NCBI GenBank assembly: GCA_035715525.1
Contig: DASTLA010000086.1
Span: 1-14,246, forward strand
Direction: 5' to 3'
DNA length: 14,246 nt
Source of the DNA: JAHBWI01 sp035715525
Lineage (GTDB): Bacteria; Nitrospirota; Nitrospiria; Nitrospirales; Nitrospiraceae
Shown piece after piece: positions 1 through 7,172 of this stretch (position 1 is the first letter of the stretch; every line of letters begins with the position of its first letter). The notes beneath the pieces were generated by a model. That model was not told where the DNA came from. It saw only the letters and a list, made by a program, of their open reading frames with translations, and ran no database searches. Both the position numbers and the translations under genes were made by a program.

Positions 1-1399
1 GGGCCGAAAGCCCCAGCTTAGTCATTGCCCGCTCCAGCAGATCCCGAGACGCGGCATCGAGCCCACAATACTGCTTCAGGTGCCGCGGTTTCAATTGGGC
101 ATTCGCGCAGATCCCGTCGCGTCTAAATCGGGCGATCTGGCGATCCCTTGCTTCCATTACCCGCGCCTGGATCGCGGCCGAGTCTTCGACGTGCAATTCG
201 TCGTCGCGCAGCGTCCGGATGGGCACTGCCGGCACGTCGATCTGCAAGTCCAATCGGTCGAGCAAGGGGCCAGACAGCCGGCTCCGATATCGCCGGACCT
301 GGCCTGGCAGGCATACGCATTCGCCGGCCCTGGTCCCATAGTACCCGCAAGGACAGGGATTCATCGCCGCGACGACCATGAACCGGGCAGGAAACCGCAG
401 GGACCCGCTGGCTCGTGTCACTGTCACTGTTCCGTCTTCCAGCGGTTGTCGCAAACTATCCAGCGTTGCACGGCCGAACTCTGCGGCTTCATCCAAGAAC
501 AATACACCATGATGAGCCAACGACACCTCGCCAGGTCTCGGCGTCGATCCACCGCCGATCAGCCCGGCTTCGGATATGCTGTGGTGGGGAGCACGAAAAG
601 GCCGCTGGCGGAGTAGCGGATAGTCCCTGGGGAGCGTGCCCGCGACGCTATGGATACGGCTGGCTTCGAGCGCTTCCTCCAGCGCCAACGGCGGTAGAAT
701 CCCGGGTAAACGGCGCGCCAGCATGGTCTTGCCTGAGCCTGGCGGCCCGACCATGAGAAGGTTATGGCCACCGGCCGCGGCGATCTCGAGTGCGCGCTTG
801 GCCTGTTCCTGGCCCCTAACTTCGGCAAAGTCGTCTTCATCGGATAACGCAGACCCGATACTGCCCAGCCCCGACTTCGCGACCGGAATCGGTTGGACGC
901 CCCGCAAAAATTCCACCGCCTGCGGTAAGGTTTCGATCGGAAAAGCTTCGCAGCCGTCCACCATTGCCGCTTCGCCAATATTGTCTGCCGGGACCAAAAG
1001 CCGATGCAGCCGACGGCAGGCCAACCCGATCGAGAGTACCCCGGAAATCGACTTCAGCCGTCCGTCTAAGGATAACTCCCCCACGAAGACATGTTGGCCG
1101 ACCGCGTCGCGCGGAATGACCTCCTCGGCCGTGAGAATTCCCAAAGCGATCGCCAAATCGAGCCCGGCCCCCTCCTTCTTGACCGTGGCGGGCGCGAGGT
1201 TCACCGTGATTTTTTTGATGGGAAAATGGAATCCGCAGTTCTTGAGGGCCGCGCGCACGCGATCGCGACTCTCGCGGACACTCGCATCCGGAAGCCCCAC
1301 GATAGAAAATTGGGGAAGTCCCGCCGCAATATCCACTTCGACATCGACCAGATGGGCATCCACTCCTACGATAGCTGCGCTCAGTACATTCGCGAGCAC
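1..1399 (-). CDS. comM: ComM/YifB family Mg-chelatase-like AAA+ ATPase, 3' end cut off by window edge
   Basis: ComM-family proteins are cytoplasmic AAA+ motors; in naturally transformable bacteria ComM acts as a hexameric branch-migration helicase that extends heteroduplex during recombination of incoming DNA. About 466 residues are visible of a usual 500-510, so only the last 40 or so are missing. The N-terminal LonC/S5-like part begins MLANVLSAAIVGVDAHL and contains GLPDASVRESRDRV and VNLAPA. Walker A GPPGSGKT lies near residue 216, Walker B GVLFLDEAAEF near 298, followed by a MNPCPCGYYG motif and a further C-x-C, typical of the family. I chose GTG at 1399 because the protein then starts like its relatives and GAGG lies 5 bases upstream; GTG at 1405 is an alternative and a stop lies further up at 1420. 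No clear promoter was seen. Family assignment is secure; a role in transformation here is inference. Confidence 0.95.
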   Translation of the reverse strand, partial: MLANVLSAAIVGVDAHLVDVEVDIAAGLPQFSIVGLPDASVRESRDRVRAALKNCGFHFPIKKITVNLAPATVKKEGAGLDLAIALGILTAEEVIPRDAVGQHVFVGELSLDGRLKSISGVLSIGLACRRLHRLLVPADNIGEAAMVDGCEAFPIETLPQAVEFLRGVQPIPVAKSGLGSIGSALSDEDDFAEVRGQEQAKRALEIAAAGGHNLLMVGPPGSGKTMLARRLPGILPPLALEEALEASRIHSVAGTLPRDYPLLRQRPFRAPHHSISEAGLIGGGSTPRPGEVSLAHHGVLFLDEAAEFGRATLDSLRQPLEDGTVTVTRASGSLRFPARFMVVAAMNPCPCGYYGTRAGECVCLPGQVRRYRSRLSGPLLDRLDLQIDVPAVPIRTLRDDELHVEDSAAIQARVMEARDRQIARFRRDGICANAQLKPRHLKQYCGLDAASRDLLERAMTKLGLSA

Positions 1400-1506
1400 G
1401 AACACCTCACCTGCGGCTCACTCCTCGATGGCCCTCTCCTCAACGACACATGAGGGCAGCGGTTGACAAGGGCCTCCCGCCGGTAGCCTCACCTTCTCTC
1501 GTTCTG

Positions 1507-1512
1507 TATAAT
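1507..1512 (+). promoter_or_regulatory. Candidate -10 box for the exported protein gene
   Basis: TATAAT matches the sigma70 -10 consensus fully and lies about 90 bases before the ATG at 1603. No good -35 box sits 16-18 bases upstream; the TTGACA at 1463-1468 is 38 bases away, too far to pair with it. TG directly precedes the hexamer but is one base off the extended -10 position. Confidence 0.35.
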
Positions 1513-1562
1513 GCCGCCATATCTCGCGCGACCGACCGCGACGGGTGACGTCAATCATCTCC

Positions 1563-1592
1563 TGCCGCTCGCGGCAAGGTCGGCTTCCCGAC
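1563..1592 (+). other. Two small tandem stem-loops in the 5' leader
   Basis: TGCCG-CTCG-CGGCA (1563-1576) and GTCGG-CTTC-CCGAC (1579-1592) are each 5-base-pair stems with 4-base loops, separated by two bases and ending 10 bases before the ATG at 1603. They lie in the presumed leader RNA. Neither has a U-run, so they are not terminators. They could affect translation or RNA stability, or be chance in GC-rich DNA. Confidence 0.3.
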
Positions 1593-1602
1593 GGGACATC
1601 TC

Positions 1603-2184
1603 ATGTACCTCGCTATCTATCTCGCGGCCGGTTTGACGGCAGGCGCCTTGTCGATCGTCCCCGACTCGCCACAGCGGGCCGAGCAGAGCTCATACGTCCA
1701 GGCACAGCCCTCGCCCGGCAGGACCGGGTCCCGCTATGTCGGCTCGGCTATGGCTCTGTTGGCGACTCTAGACCAAGCCGGTGTTCTTCCCCCCGAGGGG
1801 ACGCCGGAGGCGAACCGCATCATTAAAGCCGTGATCCAGTTCCAATCGGCCTTTCTCAAAAGCCACCAACCGGTCGTCCGAGCATTCTTCACTGAGGCGC
1901 ATCGCGCCAAGTTCGGTGCTCGTGCAGCGGAGATTGAGGGGGCATTTCAAGGAAGCGGATGGTCCGCGGAAAGCTTCGAGGCAATCATGGAGGCAGGTCA
2001 GGCGCCTCAGGCCTGGGCTGTCGACGGGTTGGAATCCGCATTGAACGAGTTCAACATCGGCAAACCGGACTTCGACCTCCTCGCCGGCCTGTACCAGCAA
2101 TCGACGAAGGTATTTTCCGAACGAGGGCAATCCCTTTCTGAGGTCTATGCGGCGCGCCGGCGCGGCATGCCTGGCGCGCAATAG
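1603..2184 (+). CDS. Probable exported protein of unknown function
   Basis: I do not recognise a family. The 193-residue product begins with a short hydrophobic stretch (MYLAIYLAAGLTAGALS) that could be a signal peptide or N-terminal anchor, though it lacks the usual positively charged start. A polar, proline-containing linker follows (about residues 20-45), then a region predicted by eye to be mostly alpha-helical (about 47-185) with no cysteines and no recognisable catalytic motif. The C-terminus is arginine-rich (AARRRG). ATG at 1603 is the only plausible start because an in-frame stop lies at 1546-1548; the ribosome site is weak. The small Lrp-type gene follows 50 bases downstream on the same strand with its own strong Shine-Dalgarno site, so the two may be co-transcribed. 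That the gene is real is supported by frame length and the -10 box upstream; function is unknown. Confidence 0.7.
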   Translation: MYLAIYLAAGLTAGALSIVPDSPQRAEQSSYVQAQPSPGRTGSRYVGSAMALLATLDQAGVLPPEGTPEANRIIKAVIQFQSAFLKSHQPVVRAFFTEAHRAKFGARAAEIEGAFQGSGWSAESFEAIMEAGQAPQAWAVDGLESALNEFNIGKPDFDLLAGLYQQSTKVFSERGQSLSEVYAARRRGMPGAQ

Positions 2185-2234
2185 TTCCACGTTCAGTCAC
2201 AGCTGTATCGAACTACGCAGAAGGAGAGGACATC

Positions 2235-2471
2235 ATGGCAACCAAAGCGTACATCCTCATCAAGGTCAAAGCGGGAAAGACAAAGCCCGTCCTACAGGCA
2301 TTGAAAGGTATCGCGGGGGTCGAACAAGCTAATCCCTGCTTCGGCCAACCGGACATCTTCGTCTTCATCAACGTCGCCGACGAGCGATCGCTGTCGGATG
2401 TCGTCATTTCTCGTATCCACGCAATCGAAGGCGTAGAGGAAACCGACACCCACATCGTTGCTGAAACCTGA
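2235..2471 (+). CDS. Stand-alone Lrp/AsnC effector-binding (RAM) domain protein
   Basis: The 78-residue product is a single alpha/beta domain of the Lrp/AsnC C-terminal type, starting TKAYILIKVKAGK, with the pattern of a first strand, a helix containing LQALKGIAGV, then strands around DIFVFINVADE and a final THIVAET. In full-length regulators this domain binds amino acids and forms the oligomer interface; here there is no DNA-binding helix-turn-helix. Such short proteins are widespread and mostly uncharacterised; they may bind small ligands or pair with full-length Lrp proteins (inference). A strong ribosome site (GAAGGAGAGG) precedes the ATG. The stop codon abuts that of the convergent oxidoreductase gene. 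Family assignment is good; the ligand is unknown. Confidence 0.85.
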   Translation: MATKAYILIKVKAGKTKPVLQALKGIAGVEQANPCFGQPDIFVFINVADERSLSDVVISRIHAIEGVEETDTHIVAET

Positions 2472-3455
2472 TCAATTGGGTTCGAGGAAGACGATGCGTC
2501 CTTCTTGCCCCGCCGAGGCATAGCAGGCCTCGGCGATTTCAACGGCCCGAAGCCCGTCAGCCATGGTCACGGGCGGAGACACACCAGCTTGAATCGCTTG
2601 CAAAAACGCGCGCAGCGTACGCACGAGCGTAGGTTCCGCTCCGGCTGACCAATCCGTGCTGTCATGGCGCGCGGAGATACGCGTCACCCGGTGTCCGCAC
2701 CAATCGGCCGCCATTTGCCCTTCCGATCCGACCAGCTCTACTCGACCGACACGGCCCCACGACACACGCGAAACGTCGATCAAGCAAGGGATGCCACGGC
2801 GAGTCGTCAATCGTCCCAGCAGTCTGGCTTCGGGTCCGGCGGGAGGGACGACGTCCATCTCGCACGAGACCTGACGCACCTCATCAGCCGTGAGAACCCT
2901 CACAAGGTCCAAGACATGGACTCCGATTTCCATGAGACAGCCCCGCCCATTGAAACCGCTGGCGCTTCCCGCGGAAGGCTCCATGCGGCTGGCCACAGAA
3001 ACGTACCGGAGTTCGCCGACTTCTTTTTGATGGGCAATGAGATCGAGGATGGCCGAATCGAAGCGGAGCGTCTGCGCTGTCATGGCTATGCAGCCGCATT
3101 GGGCGGCGGCCGATGCGATGGCCCGCGCATCATCGAGGGTCGGAGCCAAGGGTTTTTCGATCAGGAAGGGCTTGCCCGCCGCAGCCACCGCGAGGCTGAT
3201 CTCACGGTTCAGGGCCGGAGGCGTGACGATGACCACGGCATCCACCCGCGAATCGGCGATCAACTCGCGGTAGTCGGCATAGCAGGCTGCAGTAGAGCCG
3301 GCCGGGAGTCCGCTGCCTTCATGGATATGTCGCCTGCAAACCGCAGTCAGCCGGCCCTCTGGCACATCATTCAGCAAGTGGCGTGCATAACGGCTGCCGT
3401 GCCGCCCAAGTCCGATGAGCCCGATGCCAAGAGGCGTCCGATTCGCGCGATGCAT
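2472..3455 (-). CDS. Gfo/Idh/MocA family NAD(P)-dependent oxidoreductase
   Basis: These cytosolic enzymes oxidise or reduce hydroxyl groups of sugars, inositols and related compounds with NAD(P). The 327-residue product has the N-terminal Rossmann fold with GIGLIGLGRHGS (about residues 10-21) for the dinucleotide, the family EKP motif with the catalytic-type lysine (residues 100-102), and MEIGVHVLD (175-183) carrying the conserved histidine in the C-terminal alpha/beta domain. Length is typical. I chose ATG at 3455, preceded by CGAGGGAACTCC, over starts reaching 3497: the Rossmann fold begins soon after it, and the upstream alternatives fall inside the likely promoter. The substrate cannot be read from sequence. 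The neighbours (an Lrp-type domain protein and a hydrolase-like protein) suggest no defined pathway. Confidence 0.9.
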   Translation of the reverse strand: MHRANRTPLGIGLIGLGRHGSRYARHLLNDVPEGRLTAVCRRHIHEGSGLPAGSTAACYADYRELIADSRVDAVVIVTPPALNREISLAVAAAGKPFLIEKPLAPTLDDARAIASAAAQCGCIAMTAQTLRFDSAILDLIAHQKEVGELRYVSVASRMEPSAGSASGFNGRGCLMEIGVHVLDLVRVLTADEVRQVSCEMDVVPPAGPEARLLGRLTTRRGIPCLIDVSRVSWGRVGRVELVGSEGQMAADWCGHRVTRISARHDSTDWSAGAEPTLVRTLRAFLQAIQAGVSPPVTMADGLRAVEIAEACYASAGQEGRIVFLEPN

Positions 3456-3468
3456 GGAGTTCCCTCGC

Positions 3469-3497
3469 ACTCTACTGGGCGCCCGGACCGGGGTCAA
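3469..3497 (-). promoter_or_regulatory. Sigma70-type promoter of the Gfo/Idh/MocA gene
   Basis: On the minus strand, TTGACC (3497-3492), a 17-base spacer and TAGAGT (3474-3469) match the -35/-10 consensus at 5 and 4 of 6 positions. The expected transcript start, near 3462, lies only about 7 bases before the ATG at 3455, so the leader would be very short and would cut into the Shine-Dalgarno site. Confidence 0.5.
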
Positions 3498-3521
3498 GCC
3501 GAAGGTCGTCCCGCCGCTTCA

Positions 3522-3551
3522 TTGACAATGCCCGAACCGGCTCCCTATAGT
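3522..3551 (+). promoter_or_regulatory. Sigma70-type promoter of the dienelactone-hydrolase-like gene
   Basis: TTGACA (3522-3527), an 18-base spacer and TATAGT (3546-3551) match consensus at 6 and 5 of 6 positions. The expected start is near 3558, giving a leader of about 45 bases. The -35 box lies only 24 bases from that of the divergent oxidoreductase promoter, so a regulator bound between them could control both. Confidence 0.65.
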
Positions 3552-3603
3552 ACCGGAGATCACACGCTACCGATCAGCAACAGGAGAAAGGATCGCGGCA
3601 CGT

Positions 3604-4395
3604 ATGACCACCCAGACAGCTCCTTTTTCGCTTCAACAGATTGGAACCGGCACGGCCCGCTTTCCGAGCGGAGTGGCCATTCCGACCAGTACGGATGCCG
3701 CCGTCGACCCCTACATCAAGACCAGAACCACGAAAGACGTGCAGGTCGAATGCATTCAATTCTGGCCCCAGGAAAAAGGAATCTACCCGGGTATCGTCCT
3801 GCTTCATGAATGGTGGGGCCTCAACGTCCAGATCAAGGATTTGGGCGCTCGGCTCGCCTGTGAAGGCTACGGAGTGATCATTCCCAATCTGTACGGACGT
3901 TTGGGAGGCATGGTGACCGCGAACGCCGAGGTGGCAGAAGCTCTCATGGCCAAATGCAATGAGCAGCTCTTGCTGCAGGATATCAACTCCTGCTGCGAAT
4001 ACATGAATACTAAGGACTATCTGAAGCGCAATATTCACGGCGTAGTGGGATTCGGGCTGGGCGGAACGCTGGCCATTCGGTTCGCGTCCCAGCGAAAGCG
4101 GCTTCGTGGGGCAGTGGCCTACTATGGACAGGTCAGTGCGCCGGACTCATTGTCCTCCGTGCTTTGTCCTCTGCTGTATCACCGGGCCGAACAGGACTCG
4201 TTTGTGACCCAACAGGATATTGATTACCTTGAGGCGGCCAAGGCACAGGGAAAGAAAATCGATATCAGAACATATCCTGGAACCAGCCACGCCTTTATGA
4301 ACGAAACCAGATCCACGACCTATAACGGGTCGGCTAGTGCGCAGTCGTGGGAGGCCACCGTCGCCTTTTTGAAATCCTGCTTCCAAGGGATGTGA
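3604..4395 (+). CDS. Dienelactone hydrolase family alpha/beta-hydrolase-fold protein lacking the nucleophile cysteine
   Basis: Dienelactone hydrolases open lactones with a Cys-Asp-His triad. The 263-residue product shows the family landmarks: LLHEWWGLN (residues 66-74, including the glutamate that modulates the cysteine), an EGYGVIIPNLYGR segment, a nucleophile elbow at 149-154, an acid residue D198 in AEQDSFV and H229 in YPGTSHAF. The elbow, however, reads GFGLGG: glycine 151 stands where active members have cysteine (GYCLGG type) and relatives have serine. The codon is GGG, so the change is clear in this sequence. A lactone hydrolase by the standard mechanism is therefore unlikely; it may be a binding protein or use other chemistry. 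The protein has an N-terminal extension of about 50 residues and no signal peptide. An AGGAG lies unusually far (about 17 bases) before ATG, with AAAGGA nearer. The exported-protein gene follows 45 bases downstream, probably co-transcribed. Confidence 0.88.
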   Translation: MTTQTAPFSLQQIGTGTARFPSGVAIPTSTDAAVDPYIKTRTTKDVQVECIQFWPQEKGIYPGIVLLHEWWGLNVQIKDLGARLACEGYGVIIPNLYGRLGGMVTANAEVAEALMAKCNEQLLLQDINSCCEYMNTKDYLKRNIHGVVGFGLGGTLAIRFASQRKRLRGAVAYYGQVSAPDSLSSVLCPLLYHRAEQDSFVTQQDIDYLEAAKAQGKKIDIRTYPGTSHAFMNETRSTTYNGSASAQSWEATVAFLKSCFQGM

Positions 4396-4440
4396 CGCGC
4401 CGTCGCACCGAATACCGCCACCCATCCTATTGATCCGCCC

Positions 4441-5433
4441 ATGTCAGCCCGTATCGCTGTCCAGTTGCTGTTTATTATTTCGTTCATCACGAACACCGGC
4501 TTGGCGGCAGAGATTCCTGCAGCGGCCCCGGACTCGCCGCCGGCACGGATCTCCAGCTTGCCGGACCGGTACCCGCCGTTTCTCAATATCCTTCGCGAGC
4601 AGGCAGACCGAGTCGCCGCCGTCCTGGACGACCAAGGAGCCCTGGCCCTTTTCCAAGAGATTGGGCCCCGTATCGGGCTCAAAGACGCCGCTGTCGCGGT
4701 TGCGGCCAAGAACATTCCCCCCTCCATGGCGAAAGAGCTGGTGGTCGAGGATGTGAGACGGGCCTCCGTGCGCCTCGTGAAGGGGCTGGCCGTCTGGCTG
4801 CTTGCTATGAATGTACGGGCTGCGTCGGAGAATGGCTCGGCGGCGGCGGCAATTCCATCACCGACCGAAACCCATGCTGCCTGGCTCAACGACGAAACGG
4901 AAGCTGATCATCCGGCTCGCCGACTTGTCACGTTGGTACGGCAGCAGATCACGGCGGCTGCGAACCAGTCGCCTTCCGCCGAGGACAAAGCGGCACTCCC
5001 GCCGTCTGCCGCAGCCGCCGAGAGCTGGGCTAGGGATCAAGTCAACCGCGAATGGTTTCGGCTGTACAATTGGAAGGACACCGTTCGGCGGCAACGGGCG
5101 CTCGCTCGACTCTGCGGCACATGGCAATGGACGATCCATAACCATCAAAACCATCGCGAAGACAAAACCTCCATCATCTTCGCCCCTCCTGGAGCGGACA
5201 CATCGGCGGGACCGGCGGAAATCATCGCAGTGGGAGATCTGCTGTATCTGCGTTGGGAAACGAGGGCTGGCGTGCAGGAGGACAGCTTGCTCTTTACCGG
5301 CGAAGGTCAGCGCTTAGAAGGCACGTTCGTCAATTCGGTCGGCGGCTGGGGCTCGATCACCGGGAAGCAGACGACGTCCTGCGCCAAGGCCTCCGGCGAG
5401 AAACCGGCGAGCGCTCCACGCAGACATCATTGA
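4441..5433 (+). CDS. Exported protein of unknown function with C-terminal beta-rich region
   Basis: I do not recognise a family. The 330-residue product starts with a convincing Sec signal peptide: a charged MSAR start, the hydrophobic core QLLFIISFITNTG and a likely cleavage after LAA (around residue 23). The mature part has an alpha-helical segment (about 40-120), a low-complexity alanine/serine-rich linker (about 121-195) and a C-terminal beta-rich segment (about 220-315) beginning CGTWQW and ending GGWGSITG, the look of a small calycin-like barrel (weak impression). The end is basic (PRRHH). It probably acts in the periplasm. No clear ribosome site precedes the ATG, which lies 45 bases after the hydrolase-like gene, so translation may depend on the upstream gene. 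The 3' end overlaps the convergent DUF423 gene by 7 bases. Confidence 0.75.
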   Translation: MSARIAVQLLFIISFITNTGLAAEIPAAAPDSPPARISSLPDRYPPFLNILREQADRVAAVLDDQGALALFQEIGPRIGLKDAAVAVAAKNIPPSMAKELVVEDVRRASVRLVKGLAVWLLAMNVRAASENGSAAAAIPSPTETHAAWLNDETEADHPARRLVTLVRQQITAAANQSPSAEDKAALPPSAAAAESWARDQVNREWFRLYNWKDTVRRQRALARLCGTWQWTIHNHQNHREDKTSIIFAPPGADTSAGPAEIIAVGDLLYLRWETRAGVQEDSLLFTGEGQRLEGTFVNSVGGWGSITGKQTTSCAKASGEKPASAPRRHH

Positions 5434-5822
5434 GCGGCGCGGGCAGTCCAAGCCGACCAACCAAGGATCAGCCAGCCGCCGATGAAGGCCAGACCTCCCA
5501 GCGGCGTGACGGCACCCATCCATTTGATGCCCGAGAGCGCGACGAGATAGAGACTCCCGCAAAACAGAACAATCCCCAGACAAAACAGCCAGCCGGCCCG
5601 CGACACGAGCGCCGACTCCGTTTCACGCAACAACCACGCGACGACAAATAACGCCAGCGCATGGTACATTTGGTAGCGCGCCGCTGTTTCATAGACGGCC
5701 TGGGACGAAACATCGAGAATCGTCTTGAGGGCATGGGCGCCGAATGCGCCGGCTCCGACCGAGGCGGCGGCACAGAGGCCGCCGAGGGCGGCAAAGAGGA
5801 ACGGCCGTTTGTCATCCACCAT
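5427..5822 (-). CDS. DUF423 (YgdD-type) small inner-membrane protein
   Basis: The 131-residue product has four hydrophobic segments (about residues 7-30, 52-66, 76-96 and 102-124) and DUF423 family landmarks: an alanine/glycine-rich first helix ending GAGAFGAHALK, then YETAARYQMYHALAL, and later GSLYLVALSG and a TPLGGLAFIGGW segment. The family is widespread in bacteria and its function is not established. I chose ATG at 5822, preceded by GGAGG five bases upstream; it removes an 11-residue extension that would have no ribosome site. The gene lies divergent from the zinc-ribbon membrane protein, with 86 bases between the two starts, and has its own extended -10 promoter there. Family assignment is firm; role unknown. 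Confidence 0.9.
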   Translation of the reverse strand: MVDDKRPFLFAALGGLCAAASVGAGAFGAHALKTILDVSSQAVYETAARYQMYHALALFVVAWLLRETESALVSRAGWLFCLGIVLFCGSLYLVALSGIKWMGAVTPLGGLAFIGGWLILGWSAWTARAAQ

Positions 5823-5871
5823 GAGATCCTCCACGAGCCTAGTCGCATCCATCAATGGACTGAGTGCCGCG

Positions 5872-5880
5872 ATTGTAGCA
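5872..5880 (-). promoter_or_regulatory. Extended -10 promoter for the DUF423 gene
   Basis: On the minus strand TGCTACAAT is an extended -10 element (TGn plus TACAAT, 5 of 6 matches). The expected transcript start is about 43 bases before the ATG at 5822. No good -35 box is seen, as is common for extended -10 promoters. Confidence 0.45.
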
Positions 5881-5908
5881 CGAGTGAGCCCGCTGCATGA
5901 GGACCACC

Positions 5909-6463
5909 ATGCCGTTTGAATGTCCTCGCTGCCTGCTGACCCATGCCGATACCGTTCAATATTGCGAATGCGGGTATGACTTCACTCCGCACTTCGAGGG
6001 CTTGTCGTTCTCCAAGGCCAAGCCGATTGCCCAACGTCCCCGCCTCTTCAGCCACGAAATGGGACGCAGCAGTTTTGTGTTCGGCATGATCTTGATCTGG
6101 CTGGCTCTGTCGGTCGGCGAACTCTATCGCATCCGAGCCGAACTGCCGCGCCGGCCCAAGATGGAGCTGGCCTTGAGCAGCTTGATGGTCGGCCTGACGG
6201 ACTTGGCCGGCGCGCTCGTGGTCGGTGCCATCGGCTGGGCCTGTGTATGGATCGCGTTGGCGGCGCAAAGCAAGCGGGACGGCAGTCTTTGTCCGAAGCG
6301 AACGACCTTTGTCGTCACGTTGATCGCCGCGGGAGTCCTATTCGTGACCAGGACGATTGAACCGAGCGTGCTCGTCCAACATGTGATGCAGATCCTGTTC
6401 GTCTTGGCGGTGGCGATTGCGTCCTACTATGCAGGCTGTCGCGGCTGGCTGGGGAGATGGTAA
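5909..6463 (+). CDS. Zinc-ribbon membrane protein of unknown function
   Basis: The 184-residue product joins an N-terminal zinc-ribbon-like knuckle to a membrane domain. Cysteines 5, 8, 19 and 21 form C-x2-C-x10-C-x-C (ECPRC, then YCECGYDF). After a linker, four hydrophobic segments follow at about 55-72, 93-118, 133-148 and 160-176, and the protein ends just after the last. The ribbon is probably cytoplasmic (inference). I do not recognise a named family; such zinc-ribbon plus membrane-helix proteins are often annotated as hypothetical. I chose ATG at 5909 (GAGG six bases upstream) rather than ATG at 5897, which lacks a ribosome site. It diverges from the DUF423 gene and converges on another zinc-binding hypothetical, leaving only 28 bases between stops. 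Confidence 0.75.
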   Translation: MPFECPRCLLTHADTVQYCECGYDFTPHFEGLSFSKAKPIAQRPRLFSHEMGRSSFVFGMILIWLALSVGELYRIRAELPRRPKMELALSSLMVGLTDLAGALVVGAIGWACVWIALAAQSKRDGSLCPKRTTFVVTLIAAGVLFVTRTIEPSVLVQHVMQILFVLAVAIASYYAGCRGWLGRW

Positions 6464-6491
6464 AGGGACGTACGGCGATCGAGAGGACGCG

Positions 6492-6992
6492 TCACTGTTT
6501 CGTGAAGTACAGGTAAAAGTCGGTAAAGTCGTCCTGATCGATCATCAGTCGTATCGGGCGGTTGCGAATACCCCGCAAGAGCGCCCACTCTGCCGTGTAG
6601 ATCGCAAGTTGATCCGGCGTCACGTCATGCGTGGCCCATAAGTTCACGGCGCCCGATGACAGCACCACGCTGATGGTTTCCACCGACGGGCCGTAGCTGA
6701 ACTGGTATTCGTATCCGCTCCGGAACAGCAACATGACTCCCTCACGAGACTGCATTCCCCGATAACCGCATCGATCACATCGAACGACATCTAGCCCCAA
6801 CCGCTCGTCGTAGGCCGGGGTGTCTGTCTCCATGTTGCCCAGACAGCCGGGCGCCGGGCACCAGCCCAGCGGCGGCCGACGCGGCTCCCCCACAGGGGAA
6901 GTCATCCCCGCATTGTTGGAACGCGAGGGCTGATCTCGACGCTCGGATCCGGATTGATCAACGATCGGGAGCATGGGAGCGGGGTCTGCCAT
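6492..6992 (-). CDS. Hypothetical cytoplasmic protein with a four-cysteine zinc-binding motif
   Basis: I do not recognise a family. The 166-residue product has a disordered, polar first 40 residues, then two cysteine pairs, C45-x4-C50 (WCPAPGC) and C72-x2-C75 (RCDRCGYRG), about 21 residues apart, which should bind one zinc ion. The C-terminal half (about 85-166) looks like a mixed alpha/beta domain with aromatic strands (YEYQFSYG, DFYLYF) and the segment PIRLMIDQDD. There is no signal peptide or membrane segment. AGGAG precedes the ATG with 7 bases between, and a good extended -10 promoter lies about 80 bases upstream. It is convergent with the zinc-ribbon membrane protein gene. Confidence 0.75.
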   Translation of the reverse strand: MADPAPMLPIVDQSGSERRDQPSRSNNAGMTSPVGEPRRPPLGWCPAPGCLGNMETDTPAYDERLGLDVVRCDRCGYRGMQSREGVMLLFRSGYEYQFSYGPSVETISVVLSSGAVNLWATHDVTPDQLAIYTAEWALLRGIRNRPIRLMIDQDDFTDFYLYFTKQ

Positions 6993-7072
6993 CTTTGGGC
7001 TCCTGTTGGGCTCGGCCGCCGGGTCGGAATCATTCTCCCGGCAGCGAATGATGGAAGCGCTCTACAGGATCA

Positions 7073-7100
7073 AGTATAGCAAAGGGATTTTAGCGCCCAA
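7073..7100 (-). promoter_or_regulatory. Sigma70-type promoter for the zinc-motif hypothetical gene
   Basis: On the minus strand, TTGGGC (7100-7095), a 16-base spacer and TATACT (7078-7073) preceded by TGC form an extended -10 promoter (5 of 6 at -10). It lies about 80 bases before the ATG at 6992, between that gene and the upstream lipoprotein-type frame. Confidence 0.5.
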
Positions 7101-7172
7101 CCTCGCTCGAACAGGCCGCCCGTAAAACCCTAGGGACCAGTCGGTAGAAGAAGCCGTTCTGAGACAGGTCCG

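Noticed and set aside
636..1466. 276-codon plus-strand open frame
   Set aside because: It is fully antisense to comM, whose motifs are intact, and has low-complexity serine/arginine composition typical of shadow frames in GC-rich DNA.
1463..1512. TTGACA at 1463-1468 as -35 partner of TATAAT at 1507-1512
   Set aside because: The spacing is 38 bases, far outside the 16-18 range.
2664..3809. 381-codon plus-strand open frame
   Set aside because: It runs antisense to the oxidoreductase gene, through the divergent promoters and into another frame of the hydrolase-like gene; no domain is recognisable.
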